From contig JARBJD010000352.1 in NCBI GenBank assembly GCA_033064195.1, positions 1 to 64,000 on the forward strand: a DNA stretch of 64,000 nt. The letters are read 5' to 3'. Within the stretch, counting starts at the first letter, position 1; each line of letters begins with the position of its first letter. This DNA is from Blattamonas nauphoetae. Taxonomy: Eukaryota > Preaxostyla > Oxymonadida. Shown piece after piece: positions 31,687 through 41,130 of the stretch. The translations under genes were made by a program, and so were the position numbers. The notes beneath the pieces are model-generated. The model was not told where the DNA came from. It made no database searches and worked only from the letters and a program-made list of their open reading frames with translations.

Positions 31687-32757
31687 ATGATCGCGTTTAA
31701 CACAAAGACATCCCCCTCCACTGATTCTTATTGCCCTGGTATCTCTTCACCCTGCTTGTCACGTTCTCCAGACTGTTCTCCTTTTATGAATTGGAATGAC
31801 AAATATATTGAATCCGACGACGAAATGACATTTGTCTTTCACTCTCTTGTTGCTACAGTACAGTCACAGTCTGCACTTGATGCCTCTCTGGAAGCGAAAG
31901 CCCAAAAATTTCTCGAATCTGTGATTCAGACGAACACAAATTCTGCAGATACTCTTCTCAACAGTCTTTCGCGAACCGCTGATGAATCTTCAACCACCTT
32001 CGTACAGTCCATTGTGGTGCTCATTTCTTCTGCAAGTCAGATCATCAACACAGCAGCAATGAGGCTGCTTGAATCGCTGATCGACGCGTGTTCCCCTGAA
32101 GTCCGATTTCCCCTCGTCCAAGCTGATCTGATCCCTCAACTCATCAGTACTCTCAATCCCCAGGATCATTCTTTCGAAGAAGCCGAATATCTCCACATCT
32201 GTCTCTTGTCAATCATAAACCAGACATTCAATCTCGCAACTCCGAATGATCTCGATGAAATCGAAACTGAAGATGACGATGAACAACCAACTGTTTACGA
32301 GGCGGTCTTGAAGCAAGTTCTCGCACCTTCGGAAAAGTATATAAGGCACTTGTGCGTGAACCGGACTTCGATCATCGATGGAGACCAATCTCGAATTTTT
32401 ATGGAACTCCTCGCCCGACTCGTCGGAATATGCACTCACTGTGAATTGTCAATGAATAGTGTTCTTCATATGCCAGTCTTTCTCACGATTCCAAGTTATC
32501 TTTCATTCGTCAAGAATGATTTTTCAGTCTGCGATTTTCTGGAAGAAATGAACTATTCGCAAGAAGAATGGAACAACACAAGGGGCGAAGTGCAACAGCT
32601 GTGGAATTCAGTGCATCGAATGTTGAGAATGGAGGGCATCGAAGATGTATTTGAGGAAAAGCTGCAAAACGACGAAGACGAAAGCGGAAGCTATGTTGTT
32701 GCCGCTTCGATCGAATGGAACAACGTGCATGGCATGAACATTCCAGAACAGGAATAG
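31687..32757 (+). CDS. ARM/HEAT-like array protein, copy 11
   Basis: 356 residues from 31687, stop TAG. The frame is open from 31648 (369 residues), but I choose 31687 because it restores the 38-nt spacing to the promoter motif, the usual protein length and the usual leader (M-I-A-F-N-T-K). D-C-S-P-F-M-N-W, V-F-H-S-L-V-A-T (His for the usual Arg), A-D-L-I-P-Q-L-I-S-T-L-N-P, Y-I-R-H-L-C (Arg for the first Cys) and V-H-R-M-L-R-M-E-G-I-E-D-V-F-E-E are seen. The centre (F-E-E-A-E-Y-L-H-I-C) and the N-Y-S-Q-E-E-W segment resemble copy 3. It ends G-M-N-I-P-E-Q-E and is followed by module B. Confidence 0.85.
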   Translation: MIAFNTKTSPSTDSYCPGISSPCLSRSPDCSPFMNWNDKYIESDDEMTFVFHSLVATVQSQSALDASLEAKAQKFLESVIQTNTNSADTLLNSLSRTADESSTTFVQSIVVLISSASQIINTAAMRLLESLIDACSPEVRFPLVQADLIPQLISTLNPQDHSFEEAEYLHICLLSIINQTFNLATPNDLDEIETEDDDEQPTVYEAVLKQVLAPSEKYIRHLCVNRTSIIDGDQSRIFMELLARLVGICTHCELSMNSVLHMPVFLTIPSYLSFVKNDFSVCDFLEEMNYSQEEWNNTRGEVQQLWNSVHRMLRMEGIEDVFEEKLQNDEDESGSYVVAASIEWNNVHGMNIPEQE

Positions 32758-33689
32758 AAACCGACAAGAATCTGCGAACGTTCCAATCTGAATCTGACAT
32801 CATTTGGACAACACTGTTTGTGTGAGATCATTCTCAGCTCTGAAATCGCCTGGTGGTTTGGTTTGCCGGAACGATTCGAATTCTGTTCAAGGAACCTCAC
32901 TTCAAATCGACAGATTCGCACGCCAAGAAAGACCAACCCCAATTGCCCCGGGAAAGAAGAAATTAAGTATAACGCAAACTATGACACGGACGTTCAATCT
33001 GACTGCTTCTTGTGTTCTTTTGCACAACCATGATCCGTTATTGATTCCCATCCAAGCATTCCAACAATCTCCGCCTCAATTGTCCGCGATGTCCGATCCT
33101 GACGATCTCCATCATTCCACACACTCTCTCTGCTCTCTCCTTTCAAGGTGATACCCGATTGATCTGATTATTTGATGCAGCAGGTGTGAATGGAATGACA
33201 AGAACGACGCACGTGGAATTCGGGCCGACGAGGGACATCGCACTGGTCAGCCCACCCATCAGCACAGCGTCATTTCGGTTGATTGGTGTCTGCCACTGCG
33301 TTTCCATGAAGCTCATCATTCTGCTCTCCCGACGAAATGACTCTTCGACCACACATCGCCACAAGTCCCTCCGCATCGCCAATCGGAGATGATTATGTGC
33401 TGAGCCATCACCAAGACAGCATTCACAGCAATCTTCTCGTTGGACTTGTTCTCCATTTCTGCGACAAAGCCAAAACAGACCCCGGAATTGTCGTCGATGC
33501 TTGAAGTCGATGAAGATGTGCAAACCACATCCAGACGAAGTGGAACAAGCAAAAATGAACGACAAAGGGCGGATGGACATAATTAGTCCTCGCAAACACA
33601 AACACGGGTGAATGGACGATGGGCACAAACAGATCCTGGACAATCCTGGCAGCGGAATTTCGTGAGCCCTTTGGACTGTTTTCCAATCT
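32758..33689. repeat. Intergenic module B, third copy
   Basis: Matches 14551-15470 along its length. The minus strand has a 202-codon open frame (33143-33751) and an overlapping 78-codon one (33316-33552), with hydrophobic stretches whose counterparts at 15063-15389 are shorter. They could be the tail of a decayed membrane-protein gene; not recognised. Confidence 0.5.
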
Positions 33690-34210
33690 TTCGTCGATCG
33701 CTGAACCAATTCCACCGAGTCCTTCCTCTGCCACAACCTTCTTGCGGACAAATTGCTGACACATCTCCCGACTGGATTGTTCTCGCTTCACAACTTGGAA
33801 ACGTCGGATTCTTCGTTCAACTCGCTCGTGATCATCCGACCGTTGATCTCTCAGCTCGCATCGCTTGTGATCATTTATTTTTGGATCCAACGAGATCGAG
33901 GCAGTTCCAAGCGAGCTGTTCCGTCTCGCCACGCTACCACTCTGCTCCTCTCACCGCACAATGTGCCCTCCCTCCCATCAGCTCCCTCGACCCCCCAAAT
34001 TGTGAGTGGTCTCTTGGATTCGTGGATCCACTGAGCACTTCGCTGATATCTACAACAATCGGGAACATGGACACCTCATCATGCTGTTGTCTGTCCTCTG
34101 GAGTGGCTGTTGTTTGTGTCGAACCTGCTGACCTCTGCGCCGCCGCTTCTCTCGCGATTTCTCAGCTGAGCACTCTTTCACTTGTTGGGAACGGGATCCG
34201 CTTCGTCCTT
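33690..34210 (+). pseudogene. Decayed leucine-rich-repeat gene, copy 3 (truncated)
   Basis: Part of a 299-codon frame (33608-34507) that contains the C-C-L-S-S-G-V-A-V-V-C-V-E-P-A-D-L-C segment and one repeat, L-S-T-L-S-L-V-G-N-G-I. The similarity to the other two relics stops near 34195, where a new sequence begins, so the last repeats are lost. The first repeat (L-T-H-L-P-T-G-L-F-S-L-H-N-L-E) lies in another frame near 33753. This marks the right end of the array. Confidence 0.6.
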
Positions 34211-34290
34211 TGCCACTGCCACCTCTCTCCAATCGCCGTGTTCCGCTTTTCAACGTTTTCCTCAGAAGCAGTCCGACACCCCGCTTTAGG

Positions 34291-34780
34291 TTATGTGTCT
34301 GCAGCCTTCGCCTCAAGCCGAGCATGCTCCTGTTCGTCCAGAACGGTCGATTTTAGCCACAGTGACCGAGCTGGTGGGGTGGAGAACACAAATCCAGTCC
34401 ATCCCCTCATCCAGCTGACCACATCTTTCTTCGAGAGCCGCATTCTTTTCAGGATGTCGATGGCGAATAGGTTGGGAAAGAGATCTGACTCAGTGAAAAG
34501 AGGTTGAACTGTTGGGGAGTATGACCCTCCCAATTTGTTGAGCAAAAACCCGACTGCTGCCACCAAGGTTGGATGTGGAGATGAGAGGACAGTGAAGATA
34601 CTCTCAACAAAGCCAGAGGGTGATCCGGCTGAAGAGGGAACAAGGTTGGTGACAAGATCCTCAGCAAGTTGGCGGTTGAATGTGTCAAATCCGAGATTCT
34701 TCAAAAACGCGGCAGCCTTGTCTTGTTGGGCATTGTCAAATGGGTGTTCTTCTTTCACAAGTGTTACAAGCGAACAGTAA
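34291..34780 (-). pseudogene. Diverged ARM-like relative of the array family, N-terminal fragment
   Basis: A minus-strand frame open for 155 codons from a GTG, extending a few residues further upstream (S-L-V-T-L-V). It follows the array consensus at low identity: K-A-A-A-F-L-K-N-L corresponds to K-A-V-x-F-L-E-x-V, F-V-E-S-I-F-T-V-L-S-S to F-V-Q-S-I-x-V-L-I-S-S, and F-T-E-S-D-L-F-P-N-L to V-Q-A-D-L-I-P-Q-L. No ATG is seen, and the region matching the C-terminal half of the family is absent. It lies opposite in strand to the array and immediately beside its end. Confidence 0.6.
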
Positions 34781-35170
34781 ACAATTCATTTGTTCATAAA
34801 CGACAATTGGGAGTGTGTATCGAAATTCAGGAATGATTCTTGCAATGATGTGGCCTGTGACTGTGAATTGGGTGAGTGATTCCAAGAGGCATTGTCTAAT
34901 GGGTGCAAAGCAAGGGGATCGTTTTTCATTGAGATGTGAGATGGATCAACCCGTAACACAACTTTTTGATCAATTTCTCACAGAAGCGACTCAAAATAAT
35001 TACAGTGGGGAAGGAAAAACTGCAACGCTGACTGAAGCGTCATGAAGGATAGCTGTCTCCATTTCATGGCTTGTGTATATCTGATCAGTTCATAAAACAA
35101 ACGCGGAGAAAAAATCTTGATGAAGTGGAGAGAAAAAGAAAGAACATGGGATGATCATCCTCCCATTCGC

Positions 35171-36187
35171 TTACCATCTGGTCCAACCGCCGAGGTTTTT
35201 CTCCACCTGCACCATTCGCTCGCTCATACTTCTGATAGAATTCCGTACGCCGTCAAGTACATGGTACCGCCAGATTCGACGGATCTGCCTTTTCAGTTCG
35301 TCTACGGTATGGATTTCTTCCTTATTCAATTTTGATTTCAACATTCGCCAAATGTTCTCTATCGGATTGAGGTCAGGGCTTTGCGGAGGCCATTGCATCG
35401 TCTCGATTTCGTTCATATCCAGCCATTCCGTGATAACCTCTGCCGTATGGATGGGGCTGTTATCATGCATGAAAATGTACGGTTTCGCGCAACAGTGATT
35501 CAAATTGTCCAAAAGCGTTTGTTTCAGTATTTTCAAGTATTGCTCTTTCGTCAGGTTTCCTGTCACAAAAACCACACTTCCCATTCCCTTCCAGCCTATA
35601 GCTCCCCATATGTTCACCTTCTGGGAATGCTTGACGGTGTGAAGGACACAATCGGGATTCAACTTTTCATCATCTCGCCTCCAAACGAGCACTCTACCAC
35701 GCGGCTCCAACAAACGAACAGTACACTCGTCGGTCCACAGTATCCTTTTCCATTCTTCTAACCCCCAGCTTCTATGTTCAATAGCAAATGTTAATCGCTT
35801 GTCACGATTAGTCTGTCTCAGCAGCGGCTTCCGAGCTGCTACGCGTTGTTTTATTCCCGCTTGATTCGCACGATCTGAAATAGTCCATTTCGAGACTGAA
35901 AGGTTTAGTGTGTTTTTGATTTCTTGCCTCACGTCTTCCCTTGAAGCAAAACGTTTTGATTCGATGATCCTGGTAATTTCCACATCTTGGAATTCAGATG
36001 TGATCCTCCTCCTTCCCCGCTGACATTTCGCTGCTCGTTTCTTCCTCAATCTGCTTATCATAGAACGTACACTGCCGGCTGGCAAATGCAGTTTTTTCGC
36101 AATACTCGTGGCTGTTTTGCCCAACTTCCACAAAATCTCAACTTCATGATGTTTCCTCTCCCCGATCCTCCGTCTCCGCTTCGTTCC
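35171..36187 (-). mobile_element. Tc1/mariner-type transposase
   Basis: A DNA transposase of the Tc1-like branch, read on the minus strand with no internal stop. The N-terminal half has helix-turn-helix patterns (S-I-A-K-K-L-H-L-P-A-G-S-V-R). The catalytic triad is visible as L-W-T-D-E-C, then F-M-H-D-N-S-P-I-H, then S-P-D-L-N-P-I-E-N-I-W with the usual spacing of 34 residues between the second D and the E. V-N-I-W-G-A-I-G-W-K-G is typical of the family. The open frame extends upstream to about 36187 but has no ATG before the helix-turn-helix, so the start may lie in a lost segment or the gene may be dead. I could not find convincing terminal inverted repeats. Confidence 0.85.
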
Positions 36188-36229
36188 CTAAATTCACGAA
36201 CTTAAAGAAAATGCATATATCAAACTGTC

Positions 36230-36920
36230 AGTCGCGGTACCATCCGAATGTGATGCCTACGAAGCTAGATCTCACACTTCGCATTTGACTTTTCACACTT
36301 TTCTCAGTATATTCATCCATATCAACATTAATTCTCCTTTCATCTGTTTTATGTCGGAAAAAAGTTGTGAAACCCCAATTGAGCACTGAAAATGTGTCTG
36401 TCTGAATGAGATCCGATCCATCCCCCAAGCGGATAAATTGGGTTCTCACAGACCAACAAGGCGGTTTAAGCTGTGGGCGTCAAAATAAACACTTACCAAC
36501 TCTCTCAGGAAGAGGATAAACATAGTATGATCTCCCTAGCTTTCTCACCTCGGCGTTGCAGTTATATCTTCCGCACTGTATATTTCGATGAAATAAAATT
36601 AACTTGAAGAGACTTAACTCCGACAAACCGTGTCAGTTTTAGATGTGAGAAAATTTTTGACAACTTGGGAGCGTACCCGGGCTCTAAAAAGAGATCTATC
36701 TGCTTTTTTTCATTTCAGAATTCATCTCATTTTTCGAATGATTACAAAATAAGGCAATCTATTGACCTTGATAATTCCTAAAGCGCGAGAAAACGAGAGA
36801 TAACAAAAAGTCTGTTATGTGTTAACGAGTCATCAAATCAAGCCGGAAACCACTGAATCAAGTTCACACACAACTCCTATTCGACGGTGCGTATTTTCTC
36901 ACAGATGAACATGTTCCTGT
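36230..36920. other. Stretch without a recognisable gene
   Basis: A/T-rich sequence between the Tc1-like gene and the next exon. A 73-codon minus-strand frame at 36228-36449 is not supported by anything else. No repeat pair or RNA gene was seen. Confidence 0.4.
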
Positions 36921-37261
36921 TTGTTTTGGACGAGATCTTGCATCTATGGAGGCGGGCGGAAGCTGTCAGAAGACGCGTCAGCTTTTCTTCTTCTTCGTTT
37001 TCATTCCTTGTTCTGGCTTCATCTTGAACCATGTTTCGTTCTTCTTCTTTTCATTTCTTGTGTGAATCGATTGGTGTTCGCTCTGCCCACATCTCTGTTC
37101 GTTGTCGATGGCTCTCGTTGGTTCGTCTTGCTACCACGATCAACGAGAAGAAGATGAATTCATCCCCCAACCAAGCTCTCAGATGATCATTCCTAATTCA
37201 ACAACCTTGTTTCACTCTCGATGCTCTTAATAATCATCTCTCTCTTTCTCTCTCCCTCTTC

Positions 37262-37437
37262 ATAGCCAACTTTGTCCATCATTAATCTGACTGTCGCTGA
37301 AGTTCGAGATATGTTGAAAACTTGGTCACGAGTCGCCGAGTTTCTTGATCCGAGGAGGTCGAGTGAACGACTGGAAATATCCTTGCATACTGAAGCAGCT
37401 CCAATGGAGCGATTCTTGTCGTCGACCAACAAATTGT
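37262..37437 (+). CDS. Possible host gene exon (plus strand)
   Basis: After a pyrimidine-rich tract ending TTCATAG, a frame reads L-T-V-A-E-V-R-D-M-L-K-T-W-S-R-V-A-E-F-L and continues to T-N-K-L, followed at once by TGAGTGG. The TTGTGAGT at the end could be a 5' splice site (GTGAGT) or a stop. The codon pattern looks coding but the family is not recognised. Upstream frames at 36921-37157 may be an earlier exon; this is weak. Confidence 0.35.
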
Positions 37438-37439
37438 GA

Positions 37440-37766
37440 GTGGTTTTGTCAATCTTTTTTCTTCAAAGCCTCGTTCAACCAATAAATTCCTGAATTGATG
37501 ATTATTTGAATGTGATTTCGTACTTTGGTGGATGTACCGACGCGCATCTGTGACAGCTGCTCCGCAATGTGGATGGGAATATGCTTCGAATGTCGTTTTT
37601 AAACAGAGCTGAAATATGTAGATGTGTCCAACATCAGAGCAACGGGAGTGGTACGTCGGATATCCATCATCTTTAAAGTCGAGTAATGGTCATCGATGAG
37701 CGTTTCGAGTCTCCAGAAGAGTTGTTGGTCAGAAATGAGGGATTCAGTCACAAAATGGACACTGTC
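37440..37766 (-). pseudogene. Host gene piece, 3' of the Merlin insertion (minus strand)
   Basis: The minus-strand frame from 37766 reads S-V-H-F-V-T-E-S-L-I-S-D-Q-Q-L-F-W-R-L-E. It runs to a TAA near 37601 and then stays open in the same frame (I-A-E-Q-L-S-Q-M-R-V-G-T-S-T-K) to about 37460. It continues, across the Merlin element, the frame seen at 39127-39226, so the element sits inside a gene. The in-frame TAA suggests decay. The protein is not recognised. Confidence 0.5.
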
Positions 37767-39126
37767 GGGCAATAGATACCTTTAGGGGACCGGCTAAACC
37801 TGATTTTAAACAGCACTAATTCATTTATTGAAGTGAATTGTAGGAAAAATTCAACATTATGAATACGGATAGTCGGTTTCTTAAATGTGTTTTCCAGTAC
37901 GATTTATTCAGGTTTTGATCAAATCCTCATTTGATGGATCAAGAAGATTAGCCAGCGAAGAGCTTTAGAGAGTACCTCTGCCTGTTTCTCCATGAAGAAA
38001 ACACTTTCCAATGGTTTCGTACCAATATTCTCCAAGAATCGAACAAGAAATGTGGATCATGTCGAAACTCATGTTCACTCATTAAAGATGGCGGCAAAAG
38101 AATGTGGAGGTGCAAAAAATACCGATCAAAAGTTTCAGTGTTCAAAAACAATAGCTTTTATCACTCACACATCCCAATTGACAAGATGATGCTCATCATT
38201 CTTCTTCTCTGGAATGGCTGCAAATCAATTCAGATTCGTCAGTTCACTGAAGGGTCTCAAAATGTCATCGGCTATTTGAGAAGCCATATGAATGCAACCT
38301 GTCAAGAATTGTGGAATAGCCAGCAACTACAAATTGGAGGACCAGGATCGATTGTCGAAATCGATGAAGCTATTGTGAGAAAACGAAAATACCACAGGGG
38401 ACGACGAAAAGAGCAAATTTGCATCTTCGGCGGAGTCGAGAGGAAAGAAGGTGGCGGAGCTGGTCGTACTTTCATTATGATCGTGCCGGATCGGACCCGC
38501 CAAAAACTAGAACCGATCATACTATCAAGAATCCGACGTGGAACACACATTATTTCAGACGAATGGCGAGCTCACGCTCGTCTAGAATCTCTAGGATACT
38601 CTCACACAACAGCTAATCACTCCAGAAATTTTAGTGATCCTCTTACGGGAAGCTACACTAATACGCAGGAAGGGCTTTGGGCACATATGCTCCGATGTTT
38701 TCCTCCTAATGGTGTTCAGAAAAGATTTTTGAGTGGCTTCCTCTCCACTTGGCTGGTGAAAAGGAACCTCGATCTCTCCTTCGAAGATCTAGTTCGATCA
38801 ATGGTCTACCAAATCCCCTATCGACCAACTATACACTCACCAACATCACTATCACACATTCCTGAAGCTGAACTTGATAATGAAGATGCTCCTCTTGTTG
38901 AAGAGATCTTGATGAGTTTTCCGATGATTCTTAAAGCAGGAGATTCACTGAACCAAGTGTTAGACTCTTTTTCCATCAATTCCTCGATTTGCTCTTTTTT
39001 ATGTAGGATGAGAAAAAAACTCTATTTCGGAAATCTAGAGGATTGAAATGATCTATATTGAACATTTTCTAGAAAAAAACGAGATATGTCCACGAACAAT
39101 CGGTCCCCTAAAGGTACTTATTGCCC
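37767..39126 (+). mobile_element. Merlin (IS1595/IS1016-like) DNA transposon, 1360 bp
   Basis: Bounded by inverted ends of 26 bp (37767-37792 and 39101-39126) that differ only in a swapped GA/AG pair. Their inner 16 bases are TACCTTTAGGGGACCG, and the outer ends are GGGCAATA. The flanks read ACTGTC before and ATTGTC after, a possible 6-bp duplication with one mismatch; Merlin elements usually make 8-9 bp, so the duplication is uncertain. One transposase fills the inside. The element interrupts a minus-strand host gene whose frame is readable on both sides. Confidence 0.85.
37952..39046 (+). CDS. Merlin transposase
   Basis: A DDE transposase of the IS1595/Merlin type. The first ATG (38102) gives 314 residues, but the frame is open from 37952, and the upstream part carries the expected zinc ribbon (C-G-S-C-R-N-S-C, then W-R-C) followed by S-H-I-P-I at the usual place. 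The triad is visible: V-E-I-D-E, then H-I-I-S-D-E-W-R-A, then Y-T-N-T-Q-E-G-L-W. G-V-E-R and N-H-S-R-N-F-x-D-P are also family hallmarks. No ATG precedes the ribbon, so a non-ATG start, a spliced leader exon or loss of the start must be considered. No internal stop is present, so the copy is young. Confidence 0.85.
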   Translation, partial: PAKSFREYLCLFLHEENTFQWFRTNILQESNKKCGSCRNSCSLIKDGGKRMWRCKKYRSKVSVFKNNSFYHSHIPIDKMMLIILLLWNGCKSIQIRQFTEGSQNVIGYLRSHMNATCQELWNSQQLQIGGPGSIVEIDEAIVRKRKYHRGRRKEQICIFGGVERKEGGGAGRTFIMIVPDRTRQKLEPIILSRIRRGTHIISDEWRAHARLESLGYSHTTANHSRNFSDPLTGSYTNTQEGLWAHMLRCFPPNGVQKRFLSGFLSTWLVKRNLDLSFEDLVRSMVYQIPYRPTIHSPTSLSHIPEAELDNEDAPLVEEILMSFPMILKAGDSLNQVLDSFSINSSICSFLCRMRKKLYFGNLED

Positions 39127-39330
39127 ATTGTCGACTGAATTTAGTAAATCGGTGAGATGTTTGAATTCGGAAACGGCCAGGGCTTGGGTTACAATGTGAT
39201 GCACAGCTCTGATCTGTTTTTGTAATGTTTCAGAATTCCTGTTCGATCGGCCGAATGCGAATTCAAAACCGATTCAGGAGACGAAAAACAGGTGAGATGG
39301 ATCGAAGAAAACACAAACGAGGTGATTTTG
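39127..39330 (-). pseudogene. Host gene piece, 5' of the Merlin insertion (minus strand)
   Basis: Minus-strand frame K-Q-I-R-A-V-H-H-I-V-T-Q-A-L-A-V-S-E-F-K and on to L-L-N-S-V-D-N, ending exactly at the Merlin border. Upstream a pyrimidine tract and ACAG could be a splice acceptor near 39227. The same frame resumes beyond the transposon at 37766. Not recognised. Confidence 0.45.
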
Positions 39331-39372
39331 GTGAAACGGCCAAAAAGTCCTGATATCTCGAGATGGTGATGG

Positions 39373-39842
39373 TGTAAGAAAAAAGATAATTCTTGGAATT
39401 CATCTCCCACGCGATCCCGAGAAAACTTCAAAATACGTTTAACGTTCCGAATGTACACAATTTTCTCAACTTTTTCAGCTCATTTCTCCACAACCAGCTA
39501 TCCGGTTTTAACTAAATAAAAGGTATTATAGTCGGATAGATCTCGACAAAAGATGTTCAAAAAAATAATCCCATTTTTTGCAAAGAAGTTTTTGTCGAGA
39601 AAAATATGGGTTGTTTTGATATTCCCAAATACCCAGATTTTTTCTCCTCATTTTTTTCAACATGTTCGTTTCATCAAGGAAACGTTTCTGTGAACAATTT
39701 CATCCAAATCGGTCCATTGGTTGTTGAGATAGTGCCAAAACGATTTTGTTTATCAAGCAAAAGGGGGAATTTTGAGGTTTTCTCGGGATTGCGTGGGAGT
39801 ATCATTCTTATAGTTGTGTCACCAAGTAGTCCCATGTCACGG
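39373..39842 (+). repeat. Foldback repeat R1
   Basis: First copy of a palindromic family seen nine times in the window. Both ends carry the motif CACGCGATCCCGAGAAAAC, inverted at the right end. The centre has GATCTCGACAAAAGATG and GTCGAGAAAAATATGGG. The right end is TAGTTGTGTCACCAAGTAGT. It has no gene of its own and is probably a non-autonomous DNA transposon (a MITE with long inverted ends). Confidence 0.75.
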
Positions 39843-39985
39843 TCAGCTTCGTCTCAACCCTCAGCTCTTGGGGGAACTCCAGTTCTGAAAGAGGAGACGA
39901 ACCCGCAACCTCCCTCATTCTTTCAGACAGTCGGTTGCTCAAGCATCCCTGACGACAGATGCGAGTCCGACGGGGTATTTCTATT

Positions 39986-40065
39986 GTGAGGTGAAAATCT
40001 CGAAGTGAGGTGAAAATCTCGAGGAGAGGTGAAAATCTCGGAATTGAGGCGAAAAATCTCTCAAG
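39986..40065. repeat. Short tandem repeat, unit about 22 bp, four copies
   Basis: Four imperfect copies of GAGGTGAAAATCTCGA in a row, immediately before the hAT insertion. The unit is itself nearly palindromic around GAAAATCTC. Confidence 0.7.
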
Positions 40066-41130
40066 AGTCTTATTAGTCGCTGACAAGTAGGCATGGGCAG
40101 CGGTCGGTCCGACTGCTCGTCGACCGACCGACTGCTCTTCAGAGGGATCTTTCCCATTTCAAGCAACACATCACGATTTTCCTTCTTTCGACACGAATTA
40201 CATCAAAAGTGGATGAATTAGCTTTATATTCGTGTTCAGTAAGTTATACTCCTCTTCCTTCTTCTTGTCTTCATCCTTCTTCCTCTTTCCCAGCTTTCCA
40301 ATCCCTTCAACAACAAACGATGAAGCTCCTCTCGTCTCTAGTGTCGGCCATAGCGAGATCTGAAATCGATCATTCGCTGGCGTCGATTTCATGTCTGTGA
40401 ATCGAGTTTGATTTGGTTGTGCGCGGTCCATCCGTTCTTTCTTTCGTGGACAATCGATCGGAAGAAGCAGCGCCACGCCTGTCACAAGATTGTCCAGCTC
40501 AGCGTCGTGCTGTGGGTGGTGTGTTTGTGTGTAGTGAAGTCGTTCTGGGACAGCGACACTCGTTGCGAGGAGCGTATGTTGGATGAGGAAGTGGTGGGAG
40601 TGAACAGAAACGAGTGTTGGGAGTAGTGGAGAGGGATGGCTGGATTGGACTGGATGGAGCCGACAAGAGAGATTTACTCTCTCCGTCTCCTCTGCCTTAC
40701 TCTCCACACATCCTCCCTCCTCCCCAATCCATTCCATTTCATGTCCAATTCTCAACTGGCAGCACCAGAGATTATCTTGCATCCCTTGCTTCTTCCTTCG
40801 TAAACCACTCCAAAATCGGCGGTTTCGCGAAGGATGAGTGTTTGTGGGAGGTTGAGTCTGGTTGTGCCAGCTTCCAGGAAGTGCGGGGGAGTGGACTGTC
40901 TCTGCGACAATCAGCTAGTTTCACGAATCTCAGATGGGAATGTGTGGGATACGTGGTCGTTCGGACCGTCTGTTGGTAGTGTTGAGGAGTAAGAATTTCG
41001 AAATCTCAATTGAATGTGAGCCCGCTTTTGTCTCTGCTTTCTGCCTGTTCTCTTCGATAATCCCGACACATCTTGCGGATAATCTTGCTGGTCCGATATA
41101 TTCTTTTCATTTCTTTGCTTCGTTGTGTAT

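Noticed and set aside
35001-35050. TACAGTGGGG as the left end of the Tc1-like element
   Set aside because: It looks like a Tc1 end, but no inverted partner was found on the other side of the gene.
37193-37432. Minus-strand 79-codon frame
   Set aside because: The plus strand of the same interval has better coding character and splice-like borders.
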